NCBI RefSeq assembly: GCF_021190955.1
Contig: NZ_JAIOAO010000004.1
Span: 434,001-498,000, forward strand
From: Parachryseolinea silvisoli
GTDB taxonomy: Bacteria; Bacteroidota; Bacteroidia; Cytophagales; Cyclobacteriaceae
Direction of reading: 5' to 3'
DNA length: 64,000 bases
In this document: in pieces, positions 1 through 7,203 of the stretch
Position numbering within the stretch: position 1 is the first letter of the stretch
How the letters are laid out: each line of letters opens with the position of its first letter
Program-made: the position numbers and the translations under genes
The notes under the pieces: generated by a model
The model's database searches: none
The model's input: the letters and a program-made list of their open reading frames with translations, nothing else
Told to the model about the DNA's origin: nothing

Positions 1-62
1 TAAGTCCTCTGAAAAGATTATTCATGTGATTTATGTGGATTGATAGACGAAGGCATAAAATA

Positions 63-116
63 CCGTGCCCGGTTATCAGGAGCCCTTTTACAAGAGGATT
101 CCCGAACCGGGCACGG
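63..116 (-). terminator. Hairpin downstream of the DapA-family gene
   Basis: Inverted repeat CCGTGCCCGGTT (63-74) and AACCGGGCACGG (105-116) with a 30-nt loop. It lies just beyond the stop of the leftward aldolase gene, so it is probably its transcription end. No clear T-tract is seen on the minus strand, so it could also be only an mRNA-stabilising stem. Confidence 0.5.
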
Positions 117-141
117 CGTTATACCAGTTTGATGAAGTTGC

Positions 142-1020
142 TTAAACGCGGCTCAGCATAGTGGAAAGCTCCGCGACTTCACCCGGTGTGAGGGGCTGTA
201 GTGGCGCGCGCAAGTGACCTCCGTCCTCTCCCAAAAGATGGAGCCCCGCTTTAACGGCCCGGGGAAGTCCTTTGGCAACCATAAATTTCAGCAAGTCAAG
301 TTGCTGGTAAAATACATGTTGCGCCAGGACCAAATCATTTTTTACAATAGCGTTATACAACGCGACCGTTAGTTCCGGAATAAGGTTCGGTGCGGCCGTA
401 CACCAGCCGTTCGCGCCCGCCGAAAATGCCGCTAATGCCAGCGGATTCGAACCGTTGTAGAAAGCAACGTCTTCGCCCAATTCCTTTCTCAGAAAATGCA
501 TCCGCTGAATATCGCCCGTACTTTCTTTTATCATCGTTACATTCGGGATTTCAAGCAGGCGCTTTAACAACGCGGGCGACATATCGACACCACCCGTAGC
601 GGGGTTGTTATAGGCCATGATCGGTATGGATATTTTCGAAGCGACCGTATCATAGTGCTTTACGATCTCGTCGTCCGTTAGTTTCCAATAGCTCATCGGG
701 ATGATCATAACCGCCGTAGCACCGGCTTTTTCGGCAAACCGCGCATGATAGAGTGTTCGCTCTGTCGTCAGGTTCGACACACCCACCAACGTGGGAACAC
801 GGTTTGCTACCTGCTGAAGGGTGGCGGTGGTAACGGCTTCCTTCTCTTCGTCTGTCAGGTAGGGCAACACCCCGGTGCTACCCAGGGGAGCAATGCCGTG
901 CGCGCCCGACGTGATCAGTCGTTCTACCAATCGCTTGAATAAAGGGATGTCCACCGTCCCATCCGCGGTAAACGGTGTAATGGGATAGGCAATGATACCT
1001 GCAAAGGGAATATGTTTCAT
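142..1020 (-). CDS. DapA-family (dihydrodipicolinate synthase / N-acetylneuraminate lyase) aldolase
   Basis: A 292-residue TIM-barrel aldolase of the DHDPS/NAL family, cytosolic, normal length. The family makes or breaks a C-C bond through a Schiff base with pyruvate or a related 2-oxo acid. The substrate loop GSTG is at 47-50, the catalytic Tyr is Y137 (motif AYNNP) and the Schiff-base lysine is K165 in MIKESTGD. A true DapA usually sits with lysine or cell-wall genes. Here the next gene is a cupin and the pair is divergent from a MocR regulator, so a catabolic role (sugar acid, hydroxyproline-like or amino-acid derived substrate) is more likely than lysine synthesis. The substrate cannot be told from sequence alone. 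It lies 21 bp downstream of the cupin and is probably co-transcribed with it. Confidence 0.9.
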   Translation of the reverse strand: MKHIPFAGIIAYPITPFTADGTVDIPLFKRLVERLITSGAHGIAPLGSTGVLPYLTDEEKEAVTTATLQQVANRVPTLVGVSNLTTERTLYHARFAEKAGATAVMIIPMSYWKLTDDEIVKHYDTVASKISIPIMAYNNPATGGVDMSPALLKRLLEIPNVTMIKESTGDIQRMHFLRKELGEDVAFYNGSNPLALAAFSAGANGWCTAAPNLIPELTVALYNAIVKNDLVLAQHVFYQQLDLLKFMVAKGLPRAVKAGLHLLGEDGGHLRAPLQPLTPGEVAELSTMLSRV

Positions 1021-1041
1021 GTTATTTTCTATATAGATGGA

Positions 1042-1515
1042 TTAGAGATCTCTTCCTTCCTCTTCACGAAGTGCCACGCCGAGATTTTGCAGCTGGGGCG
1101 CATTTTCACAGGCGATATATTTGGCGGATTCACGGTCGCTCAGATTCTGATGCCGATGCCAGGCCCAGGCCGGTATATATACGGCATCGCCTTTCTGCCA
1201 CTCCACTTTTTCACCCTCGATCTCGGTATAACCTTTTCCTTCCAATACATAAAGTACGGTTTCATAGGTATGGCGATGTTTATTGGTGATCTGACCGGGC
1301 AGAAGCCCGCCGATGGTCATGCTCACGTTCCGGCTGGGCAGGTCTACAAAGAATACGGGGTGTTTACGCTCCGTCGAAAACTGCGTGTGCTCGCCCGCGT
1401 TCTCTACATTGCGATGGATCAGGTAGGCGGCTTTTTGATACTGGGGTCGCGCGAATGTCTGATGAAAATCTTTGGAGCTAAACGGTGTTTGCTCATTTTT
1501 TGTGTTGGTAGCCAT
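1042..1515 (-). CDS. Cupin-domain protein
   Basis: A 157-residue single-domain cupin. The middle carries the two cupin motifs: a histidine cluster around residues 78-82 (TNKHRHTYE) followed by a glutamate, then the second motif with PAWAWHRHQN near 112-121. These would form a metal-binding beta barrel of the kind found in small dioxygenases, isomerases and sensor-like proteins. The N-terminal 50 residues are polar and lack a signal peptide, so it is probably cytosolic. It is the first gene of a leftward pair with the DapA-family aldolase, and its start is 96 bp from that of the divergent MocR regulator. I infer a shared catabolic pathway under MocR control. The substrate is unknown. Confidence 0.85.
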   Translation of the reverse strand: MATNTKNEQTPFSSKDFHQTFARPQYQKAAYLIHRNVENAGEHTQFSTERKHPVFFVDLPSRNVSMTIGGLLPGQITNKHRHTYETVLYVLEGKGYTEIEGEKVEWQKGDAVYIPAWAWHRHQNLSDRESAKYIACENAPQLQNLGVALREEEGRDL

Positions 1516-1611
1516 GATTAGAATTTTTTTGGTTTGCAGTATTGCTTCACAAAAATGCCGTAATATTGGACTGCCTTAGTGGTACAGAAATAACAAAATC
1601 AGGTAGTCCAG

Positions 1612-3024
1612 ATGCTTAGACCCTGGGAGTTTCAGATTACGCTCTCCACACGTGGAGACAAAGCGGCCTATATCCAGATTGCCGACGCGATCATACACGC
1701 TATCAAGACCGGCAAACTACACGGCGGGGATGCCTTGCCGGGTAGCCGGCAACTGGCCGCCAAACTAAAAGTAAACCGCAACACCATTGTCGAAGCGCTG
1801 GACGTGTTGTTGGCCGAAGGTTGGCTGGTCTCAAAAGAACGGAAGGGCACGTTCGTTGCCGGGCGTCTACCCACCTTGCCAGAAATAAAACGCGAGGTTC
1901 CCAGGCCCGCCGAAAAAACGGTGGCCAAAAAACCGAACATCATCTTTGACGACGGCCTTCCCGATAGCCGCATTGCCCCCATCAACGAGCTGGCCGGCGC
2001 TTACCGGCAGATCTTCAACCATAAAGGACGATGGCAGATGATGGGCTACAGCCCCGGTGCAGGCGATCTCGAATTTCGCCATGCGATCGTTCAAATGCTC
2101 AACTATAAGCGCGGCATGCGGCTAACGGCCGACGAGGTGTTTGTTACCCGTGGCAGCCAGATGGCCACGTACCTCACCGCCCACTGCCTGATCGAAAAAG
2201 GCGATCACGTCGTGGTGGAAAATCCAGGCTATAGACCCGCCTGGCTTGCCTTCGAAAATGCGGGAGCCAGGCTGCTTCCAATTCATGTCGATGCAGAAGG
2301 GCTGCGGATCGATGCATTAAAAAAACACCTGCGCAGCGGCAAGAAAATAAAAGCAATCTATACCACTCCCCACCATCAGTTTCCGACAACGGTAACGTTA
2401 AGCCTCCAACGCCGCCTGGAGCTCGTCGCCCTTTCCAATGAGTACGGCTTTACCATCGTCGAAGACGACTACGACAACGAGTTCCACTTTGGCCAGCGTC
2501 CGATTCTTCCCATCAGCAGTTTTGAGAATGCACAGCACTACGTCTACATCGGCACGATGAGTAAGATCGTGGCTCCGGCGCTTCGCATCGGCTACCTGGC
2601 ATCTTCCCAGGACTTCGTGGCCAAAGTAGCGCAGCTCCGAAAGATCATCGACGTGCAAGGCGACAACATCATGGCCCAGGCCATTTTACAGCTCATCAAC
2701 GAAGGACACATCAAACGCCACCTGCGCCGCGCCACCCAGGTATATAAAATCAAACGAGATCTGTTTGATCAAATTCTCCAAACACACCTGGGCAGCAAAG
2801 TCACGTTTGACAAACCCGAAGGCGGACTGGCCTTCTGGGTTGTGCCCAAAAAGCCGGCCGACCTGATAAAAGTATCACAGACGTTGCTGCAGAAAGGTAT
2901 ACAAATCATCTCCCCGCAAGACTTCAGTTTCCGCGAGCCCGTAAATGGCCTTCGCCTGGGCTATGCGTCGTTACAGGATGACCAGTTGGAAGACGGAGTG
3001 AAGGCTATCGCCAAATTACTGTAG
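1612..3024 (+). CDS. MocR/PdxR-type GntR regulator with aminotransferase domain
   Basis: A 470-residue fusion typical of the MocR subfamily: an N-terminal GntR winged helix (about 15-82, including PGSRQLAAKLKVNRNT) joined by a linker to a fold-type I aminotransferase-like domain (about 125-470). The PLP lysine is K318 in the motif GTMSKIVAPALR, and the pocket residues DDYDNEF (285-291) are present, so PLP is probably bound as an effector cofactor. Such proteins usually regulate vitamin B6, GABA, taurine or other amino-compound genes and often a divergent neighbour. Here the neighbour is the cupin/DapA pair across a 96-bp gap, its likely target. The start chosen is the first ATG giving a complete winged helix. 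Confidence 0.92.
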   Translation: MLRPWEFQITLSTRGDKAAYIQIADAIIHAIKTGKLHGGDALPGSRQLAAKLKVNRNTIVEALDVLLAEGWLVSKERKGTFVAGRLPTLPEIKREVPRPAEKTVAKKPNIIFDDGLPDSRIAPINELAGAYRQIFNHKGRWQMMGYSPGAGDLEFRHAIVQMLNYKRGMRLTADEVFVTRGSQMATYLTAHCLIEKGDHVVVENPGYRPAWLAFENAGARLLPIHVDAEGLRIDALKKHLRSGKKIKAIYTTPHHQFPTTVTLSLQRRLELVALSNEYGFTIVEDDYDNEFHFGQRPILPISSFENAQHYVYIGTMSKIVAPALRIGYLASSQDFVAKVAQLRKIIDVQGDNIMAQAILQLINEGHIKRHLRRATQVYKIKRDLFDQILQTHLGSKVTFDKPEGGLAFWVVPKKPADLIKVSQTLLQKGIQIISPQDFSFREPVNGLRLGYASLQDDQLEDGVKAIAKLL

Positions 3025-3057
3025 AGAATTCGGGGTGCACGTGTGTCCGATTTGTTA

Positions 3058-3145
3058 CGCCCTTTTCAGGGCTATGCCTTTGTATAAATGAGTAGCCCAG
3101 GCCTGAAAGCCTGGGCTACTGTATCTCGCCCTTTTAGGGCTATGG
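3058..3145. repeat. Palindromic unit flanked by short direct repeats
   Basis: Two near-identical 18-19-nt blocks (gcccttttcagggctatg near 3059 and gcccttttagggctatg near 3128) flank a strong hairpin, GTAGCCCAGGC (3092-3102) with GCCTGGGCTAC (3109-3119). The unit sits between two convergent genes. The hairpin could end transcription from both sides. The flanking direct repeats suggest a REP-like intergenic element rather than a plain terminator. Confidence 0.6.
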
Positions 3146-3221
3146 ATTCTTTTGCTTGTGTGAGGTCTCGGGACGATCTTGATTTTTATAACAATAGCGC
3201 GCGCCAGTTACCAAGTAGTGT

Positions 3222-4172
3222 TTACTTCAACGCGAACTTCTCCAGCTCCGTATTAAACTTCTCCATCTCTTCTACAAACAGTGCGTGCCCGCTATTTTCA
3301 AACTTTACCACATATGAATTCTTGATCCCTTTGTGCAGCTCTTCGGCGAAGGCAAAGTCACACAGCTTGTCTTTTACACCGTGAAAGATCACAGTAGGTA
3401 TTTTGATCTTCGGCAGCTCAGGGCGCAAGTCGAGCTGTGTCAGCGCCGAGATAGATTGTGTCGCAGCATAGGGCGATGCCTCCAGGTTGATACCTTTCAA
3501 CCATTCAGACATACCTTTCGAAAGACTGGTTTCCGTAGCACCAAAAGCCTTGTCAAAATTATCGAGCACTTGCGGACGGTCGGTACGGGTCAGTTGGATA
3601 AAGCCGGCGGCACCTTCTGCCGTCAGGCCAAACGGATAGCCCGGGCGCTGTAACCACGACGGTGCGGCGGCGGCGAACAAGGCCAGTTTGCCGATGTGTG
3701 CGCTGTTATACTTCGTAACATAGTGTAAAACCACGGCACCGCCCAGCGAGTATCCGCCCAACACGGCATTTTCGATCTTGAGCTTGTCTAATACGACCTT
3801 GATGTCGTCCGAGAATACATCGAAGTCATAGCGGCCATACGGTTTGTCGGACTTGCCAAAGCCCCGCAGCGAGATGCCGATGACGCGGAACCCTTTTTGT
3901 ACCAGGTATTGGTATTGATACTCATACATGGCGTCGCTCAACGGCCACCCGTGGATCAATACAATGGGCTGACCGTCGCCCAGGTCGGTGACGTGCAGGC
4001 GCACATTCTTTTCTACTTCAATGTATTCCTCCCGGCCGGCCGATGCCGGTACTCTTTTTCCTTGTGCAAAAACGGAAGAGTCGAATGCCGTCGCGATAAT
4101 AAAGAGCATGGCAAAAAGGATTGTTCTCAAGGCAATGTGTTGACGGAGCCGGTTGTTTGTTAAACGATTCAT
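3222..4172 (-). CDS. Exported alpha/beta hydrolase
   Basis: A 316-residue alpha/beta-hydrolase-fold enzyme of the non-haem chloroperoxidase/esterase group. The oxyanion-side motif HGWPLSD is at 74-80, the nucleophile elbow GGYSLGG puts Ser142 as nucleophile, Asp268 (GVKDKL) is the likely acid and His296 (NSGHALF) the base, so the triad is complete. The N-terminus has a basic stretch and a hydrophobic segment ending in VFAQ near residue 37, which reads as a signal peptide, so the enzyme is probably periplasmic. The substrate is unknown. It is a single gene, with a convergent neighbour on one side and the slipin gene upstream. A later start would shorten the basic region of the signal peptide but not the enzyme. 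Confidence 0.88.
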   Translation of the reverse strand: MNRLTNNRLRQHIALRTILFAMLFIIATAFDSSVFAQGKRVPASAGREEYIEVEKNVRLHVTDLGDGQPIVLIHGWPLSDAMYEYQYQYLVQKGFRVIGISLRGFGKSDKPYGRYDFDVFSDDIKVVLDKLKIENAVLGGYSLGGAVVLHYVTKYNSAHIGKLALFAAAAPSWLQRPGYPFGLTAEGAAGFIQLTRTDRPQVLDNFDKAFGATETSLSKGMSEWLKGINLEASPYAATQSISALTQLDLRPELPKIKIPTVIFHGVKDKLCDFAFAEELHKGIKNSYVVKFENSGHALFVEEMEKFNTELEKFALK

Positions 4173-4328
4173 ATTTGTTGTGTTTTAGTGTTGTTGTAAA
4201 TGATTTGATGATACAAAGGTGGGGCAACCGGACCCGCGGAAAAATGGACAAACATCCATGTCACTTGTACTTTTTTCCCGGGCAGAGAGAAAAAGGGAGG
4301 GAAGAGCGGAAAAAGATGACTGGTAACG

Positions 4329-4357
4329 CAGATGGCAGGTAAAACACCTGCCATCTG
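4329..4357 (-). terminator. Terminator of the slipin gene
   Basis: A perfect stem CAGATGGCAGGT / ACCTGCCATCTG with a 5-nt loop lies 10 bp past the stop of the leftward slipin gene. On that strand it is followed by a pyrimidine-rich stretch containing TTTTTCC, as expected of an intrinsic terminator. Confidence 0.75.
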
Positions 4358-4367
4358 CCATTTTATA

Positions 4368-5138
4368 TTAATCCTTCTTCTGCAAGTTTACAAAATCAGT
4401 AAAGCTCTTGGCGGCGTTCTGAAATTCCGAAGGCATCAGAATAACAGTCGTGGTATTGTTGTCGATGCCGATCTCCGACAGCATTTGCATCCGTCGCAGC
4501 TCCATCGACATCGGGTTGTCGGCCATCTGTTTGGCCGAGAGCGCCAGCTTTTCGGAAGCGTCGAATTCCGCTTCGGCTTTGATAAGCCGCGCGCGTTTTT
4601 CGCGAATGGCTTCCGCCTCCCGGGCCATGGCGCGCTGCATCTGCTCGGGTATTTCGACGTCTTTCATTTCCACCATTTCTATTTTGATACCCCACGGTAC
4701 CGTCGCCGCATCGACAATTTGCTGCAACGTCCTGTTGATCTTTTCGCGCTCCTTCAGGACTTCGTCCAGCTGGTGCTGACCGATGATATTTCGAAGCGTC
4801 GTCACGGCAAATTGATAGACCGCCTGGTTAAAGTTTACCACGCGAATGACAGCGTCCGAAGGTTTAATAACTTTATACCACAAGACGGCATTTACCTTGA
4901 TCGTGACGCTGTCTTTCGTAATGGTCTCCTGCCGCTCGAGATCAACGGTGCGCGTCCGGATGTCAACGATTTGTGATCGCTCGATGAAGGGTATGATCCA
5001 GAACAATCCTGGCCCCCGCGTCCCTGTAAACCGGCCGAGTCTGAAAACGAGCGGACGCTCAAACTCTTGCGCGATTCTAAAACCGGAAAGGAAGATCATG
5101 ATGAGTACACCGATAACGATCCAAACTAAAATATTCAT
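4368..5138 (-). CDS. Slipin-type SPFH/band 7 membrane protein
   Basis: A 256-residue member of the stomatin/slipin (SPFH) family. One N-terminal transmembrane segment (about residues 3-20) is followed directly by the SPFH domain, recognisable by RLGRFTGTRGPGLFW, then VDIRTRTVDLERQETITKDS, and a helical, Ala/Glu-rich C-terminal part (AREAEAIREKRARLIKAEAE) that forms the oligomerising coiled coil. Such proteins organise membrane microdomains and often support a membrane protease or stress response. No NfeD or protease gene is adjacent here. The start is placed at MNILVW because it gives the usual short N-terminus. An upstream ATG at 5180 would add 14 residues of no clear role. Confidence 0.88.
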   Translation of the reverse strand: MNILVWIVIGVLIMIFLSGFRIAQEFERPLVFRLGRFTGTRGPGLFWIIPFIERSQIVDIRTRTVDLERQETITKDSVTIKVNAVLWYKVIKPSDAVIRVVNFNQAVYQFAVTTLRNIIGQHQLDEVLKEREKINRTLQQIVDAATVPWGIKIEMVEMKDVEIPEQMQRAMAREAEAIREKRARLIKAEAEFDASEKLALSAKQMADNPMSMELRRMQMLSEIGIDNNTTTVILMPSEFQNAAKSFTDFVNLQKKD

Positions 5139-5248
5139 AAGGAAGTGTATGTTTATTGATACGAGTACGGTCCCTGGCAACTTCTATACCAGGTCAAAAA
5201 CAACGTTTTGACAGCGGATTTCAAGAGGGCTATTTCCAAAACCGGAAA

Positions 5249-5269
5249 ACCCTTCGGATTCCGAAGGGT
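5249..5269. terminator. Short hairpin upstream of slipin
   Basis: Perfect inverted repeat ACCCTTCGG / CCGAAGGGT with a 3-nt loop and a T-rich stretch following on the plus strand. No plus-strand gene ends here, so its role is uncertain. It lies in the 317-bp space between the slipin start and the small membrane-protein gene, in which I see no coding sequence. Confidence 0.4.
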
Positions 5270-5404
5270 CGATTTTATCATGTGTTATTCAACTGATTGA
5301 TTTACACCGGGAAGTAATATTGGCACGGATTTCACTGGAAGAGGTGCGATCCCTGGAAATGGATCGTCGGTAGACGCTATGAATCGACTAATGAAACAAC
5401 GAAT

Positions 5405-5430
5405 GGTCCGATGGCGTGCGCCATCGGACC
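5405..5430 (-). terminator. Hairpin after the 103-residue membrane-protein gene
   Basis: GGTCCGATGG / CCATCGGACC with a 6-nt loop, 25 bp beyond the stop of the leftward gene. A second short stem (GGGCTACAGCCC) overlaps the stop codon. Probable terminator region. Confidence 0.5.
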
Positions 5431-5455
5431 GGGAGACATATCTTGTGACGCCGGG

Positions 5456-5767
5456 CTACAGCCCGTTTAACATCAGGTTTACCTTGGGGAACAATTCGCC
5501 TACACCTAGGGCAGCCCACAGGATAAAGATTCCGAGCAGGAATTTGACAAGTCCAGGGATGCTGCGTCCTGTCTTTTCCTTAAAAAGTGCCTGCAGGGGT
5601 GGAAAGTATGCACTTGATAATACGAGTAGAAAAACCCCGAATCCAGGGTCATTGCCCCAAAAAACATTTACCAGGCCGATGCCGATCACGATTACGCCGA
5701 AGAAAGCGTTAAAAAACTTCCAACCCATCGATTGGTCATTCATTTTCATTTCCACAGGGTTTGTCAT
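5456..5767 (-). CDS. Small three-TM membrane protein of unknown function
   Basis: A 103-residue protein with three predicted hydrophobic segments (about 17-36, 41-58 and 72-92) and a short polar N-terminus beginning MTNPVEMKMND. I do not recognise the family. The promoter region on the minus strand has a TATCTTCG -7 box at 5808-5815 and, 8 bp upstream of it, the palindrome ACTTT-N7-AAAGT (5824-5840). The same arrangement occurs in front of the DUF2809 gene near 47.9 kb, so both membrane proteins may answer to the same regulator. A monocistronic gene, followed by a hairpin. Confidence 0.7.
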   Translation of the reverse strand: MTNPVEMKMNDQSMGWKFFNAFFGVIVIGIGLVNVFWGNDPGFGVFLLVLSSAYFPPLQALFKEKTGRSIPGLVKFLLGIFILWAALGVGELFPKVNLMLNGL

Positions 5768-5807
5768 GTGTAGTAGTGATTTTGTTAGTCGTTGAAGTTT
5801 GACTGAT

Positions 5808-5840
5808 CGAAGATATGAAAAGAACTTTTAATTGCAAAGT
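5808..5840 (-). promoter_or_regulatory. Promoter with ACTTT-N7-AAAGT operator
   Basis: On the minus strand the 17-bp palindrome ACTTT-N7-AAAGT (5824-5840) lies 8 bp before the box TATCTTCG (5815-5808), which matches the Bacteroidota -7 consensus at five of six specified bases. The same layout is found at 47883-47914 with a 7-bp gap. The operator would cover the spacer between the -33 and -7 regions, a repressor-like position. Confidence 0.55.
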
Positions 5841-5952
5841 GAATAGAAGAGAAAATATTCGTGTTAACTGGCGAAACGTTCTTTATGCAATAGTGTTGCA
5901 TTAATAAAAGCATCCCGCTATCTTGCCCCCGGATGCAAGCAGGATATCAGGA

Positions 5953-6348
5953 ATGATCACAAAGAGACACAGGCGGGGCATACGTCAGGGGCTTTCGTTT
6001 CTGGTAATCGTTTTATATATAGTATGCGCGTCTCTTCCGGGGGTGCTACATGCTCTTCTACATGACAACACGGTCACAGTGCCCCACACCGTTGCGCACG
6101 AGAATGATCCTTGTCACCGCGTGCTCTACCACGGCGAGGCCGCTGCCTGCGATCACGACGCCCATTTGGTTGATTCGGACGAATGCCCGATGTGTGACGG
6201 CGTTTGCCACGCCGATCAGATCCTTGTTCCCAGCGTGATCGTTCCACAGCCGGTCTATACCCAACATTATTTCTCGTGCTATAAACAACGTTTGGACAGC
6301 TACTGGGCTGTCCTGTCTTCGTCGCGGGCGCCTCCCGCGCACGCCTGA
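5953..6348 (+). CDS. His/Cys-rich exported or membrane-anchored small protein
   Basis: A 131-residue protein with one N-terminal hydrophobic segment (about 15-35, signal peptide or anchor) followed by an extracytoplasmic part rich in His, Cys and Asp: HALLHD, CHRVLYHGE, CDHDAH, CPMCDGVCHAD. This is the composition of a metal-binding protein. Similar short proteins in Bacteroidota, some resembling DUF2946, stand before TonB-dependent receptors. It is the first gene of a locus with an ABC transporter and a TonB receptor, which supports a role in binding or sensing a metal ion at the envelope. The ATG at 5953 is preferred to the one at 5923 because it gives a compact basic n-region. Confidence 0.7.
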   Translation: MITKRHRRGIRQGLSFLVIVLYIVCASLPGVLHALLHDNTVTVPHTVAHENDPCHRVLYHGEAAACDHDAHLVDSDECPMCDGVCHADQILVPSVIVPQPVYTQHYFSCYKQRLDSYWAVLSSSRAPPAHA

Positions 6349-6497
6349 TTTTCCCGACCTGCCGTTCATTCTTTCCATTTCGGCAGGCTATTCCCTGATT
6401 CATTTTCCGACAAATGCTAACACCAGCGGGTCGATTGACCTGTAGGGCGGCGTTCTGTATTGTCAATCGTATTCCATCCGTGTCACTTTTTATGTAT

Positions 6498-7193
6498 ATG
6501 CTACACGCTATAAATCTTACCAAAGAGTTTGATGCCCGCCCGGTATTAAACCAGGTCAACCTCACGGTTGACAAAAATGAAGTATACTGTTTGCTCGGCC
6601 AGAACGGCGCGGGTAAAACCACGACAATCAATATCTTCCTCGGCTTTCTCGAGGCCACCTCCGGCCAGGCGCTCATCAACGGAAAAGACGTGCAGTCCCA
6701 TCGGGCGCAAACAAATAAAATGATCGCGTATATCCCCGAAGTGGTACAGCTCTATGGAAACCTCTCGGGACGGGAGAACCTGGATTTTTTTAGCCGGCTG
6801 GCGGGGTTTATCTATACTTCCGGCGAGCTGACCCGGTTTCTGAGCAAGGCCGGCTTGCAAGCGGAAGCGCACGGCCGGCGGCTGTCGACCTTCTCCAAAG
6901 GCATGCGCCAGAAAGTAGGCATCGCCATCGCCCTGGCGAAAAAGGCCGACGTGATCTTTATGGACGAGCCCACGTCGGGGCTGGATCCCAAAGCAACCGC
7001 GGAGTTTACCGTGCTCTGCCGGGAATTTGTCGCGGAAGGCAAATCGATCTTCATGGCCACCCACGACATTTTTAATGCCGTGAACGTTGGCACGCGCATC
7101 GGCATCATGAAGGAAGGAAGCCTGGTGCACGAACGTGTTACCCGCGACATCAACGCCAGCCAGCTCCAGCAATTATACCTCGAAACGATCTAG
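6498..7193 (+). CDS. ABC transporter ATP-binding protein
   Basis: A 231-residue ABC ATPase. Walker A is GQNGAGKTT, the signature is STFSKGMRQKVG, Walker B is ADVIFMDEPTSGLDP and the switch histidine is in MATHDIF, so it should be active. The class is that of ABC-2 exporters (CcmA/NosF-like). It is followed at 10 bp by the TonB receptor and then by two ABC-2 permeases that lack their own ATPase, so the three transporter genes make one machine with a receptor gene inserted between them. ATGs at 6492 and 6498 are both possible. The open frame extends further upstream, but the ABC fold begins at LHAINLTKEF. Confidence 0.9.
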   Translation: MLHAINLTKEFDARPVLNQVNLTVDKNEVYCLLGQNGAGKTTTINIFLGFLEATSGQALINGKDVQSHRAQTNKMIAYIPEVVQLYGNLSGRENLDFFSRLAGFIYTSGELTRFLSKAGLQAEAHGRRLSTFSKGMRQKVGIAIALAKKADVIFMDEPTSGLDPKATAEFTVLCREFVAEGKSIFMATHDIFNAVNVGTRIGIMKEGSLVHERVTRDINASQLQQLYLETI

Positions 7194-7203
7194 ATCCACG
7201 GCT

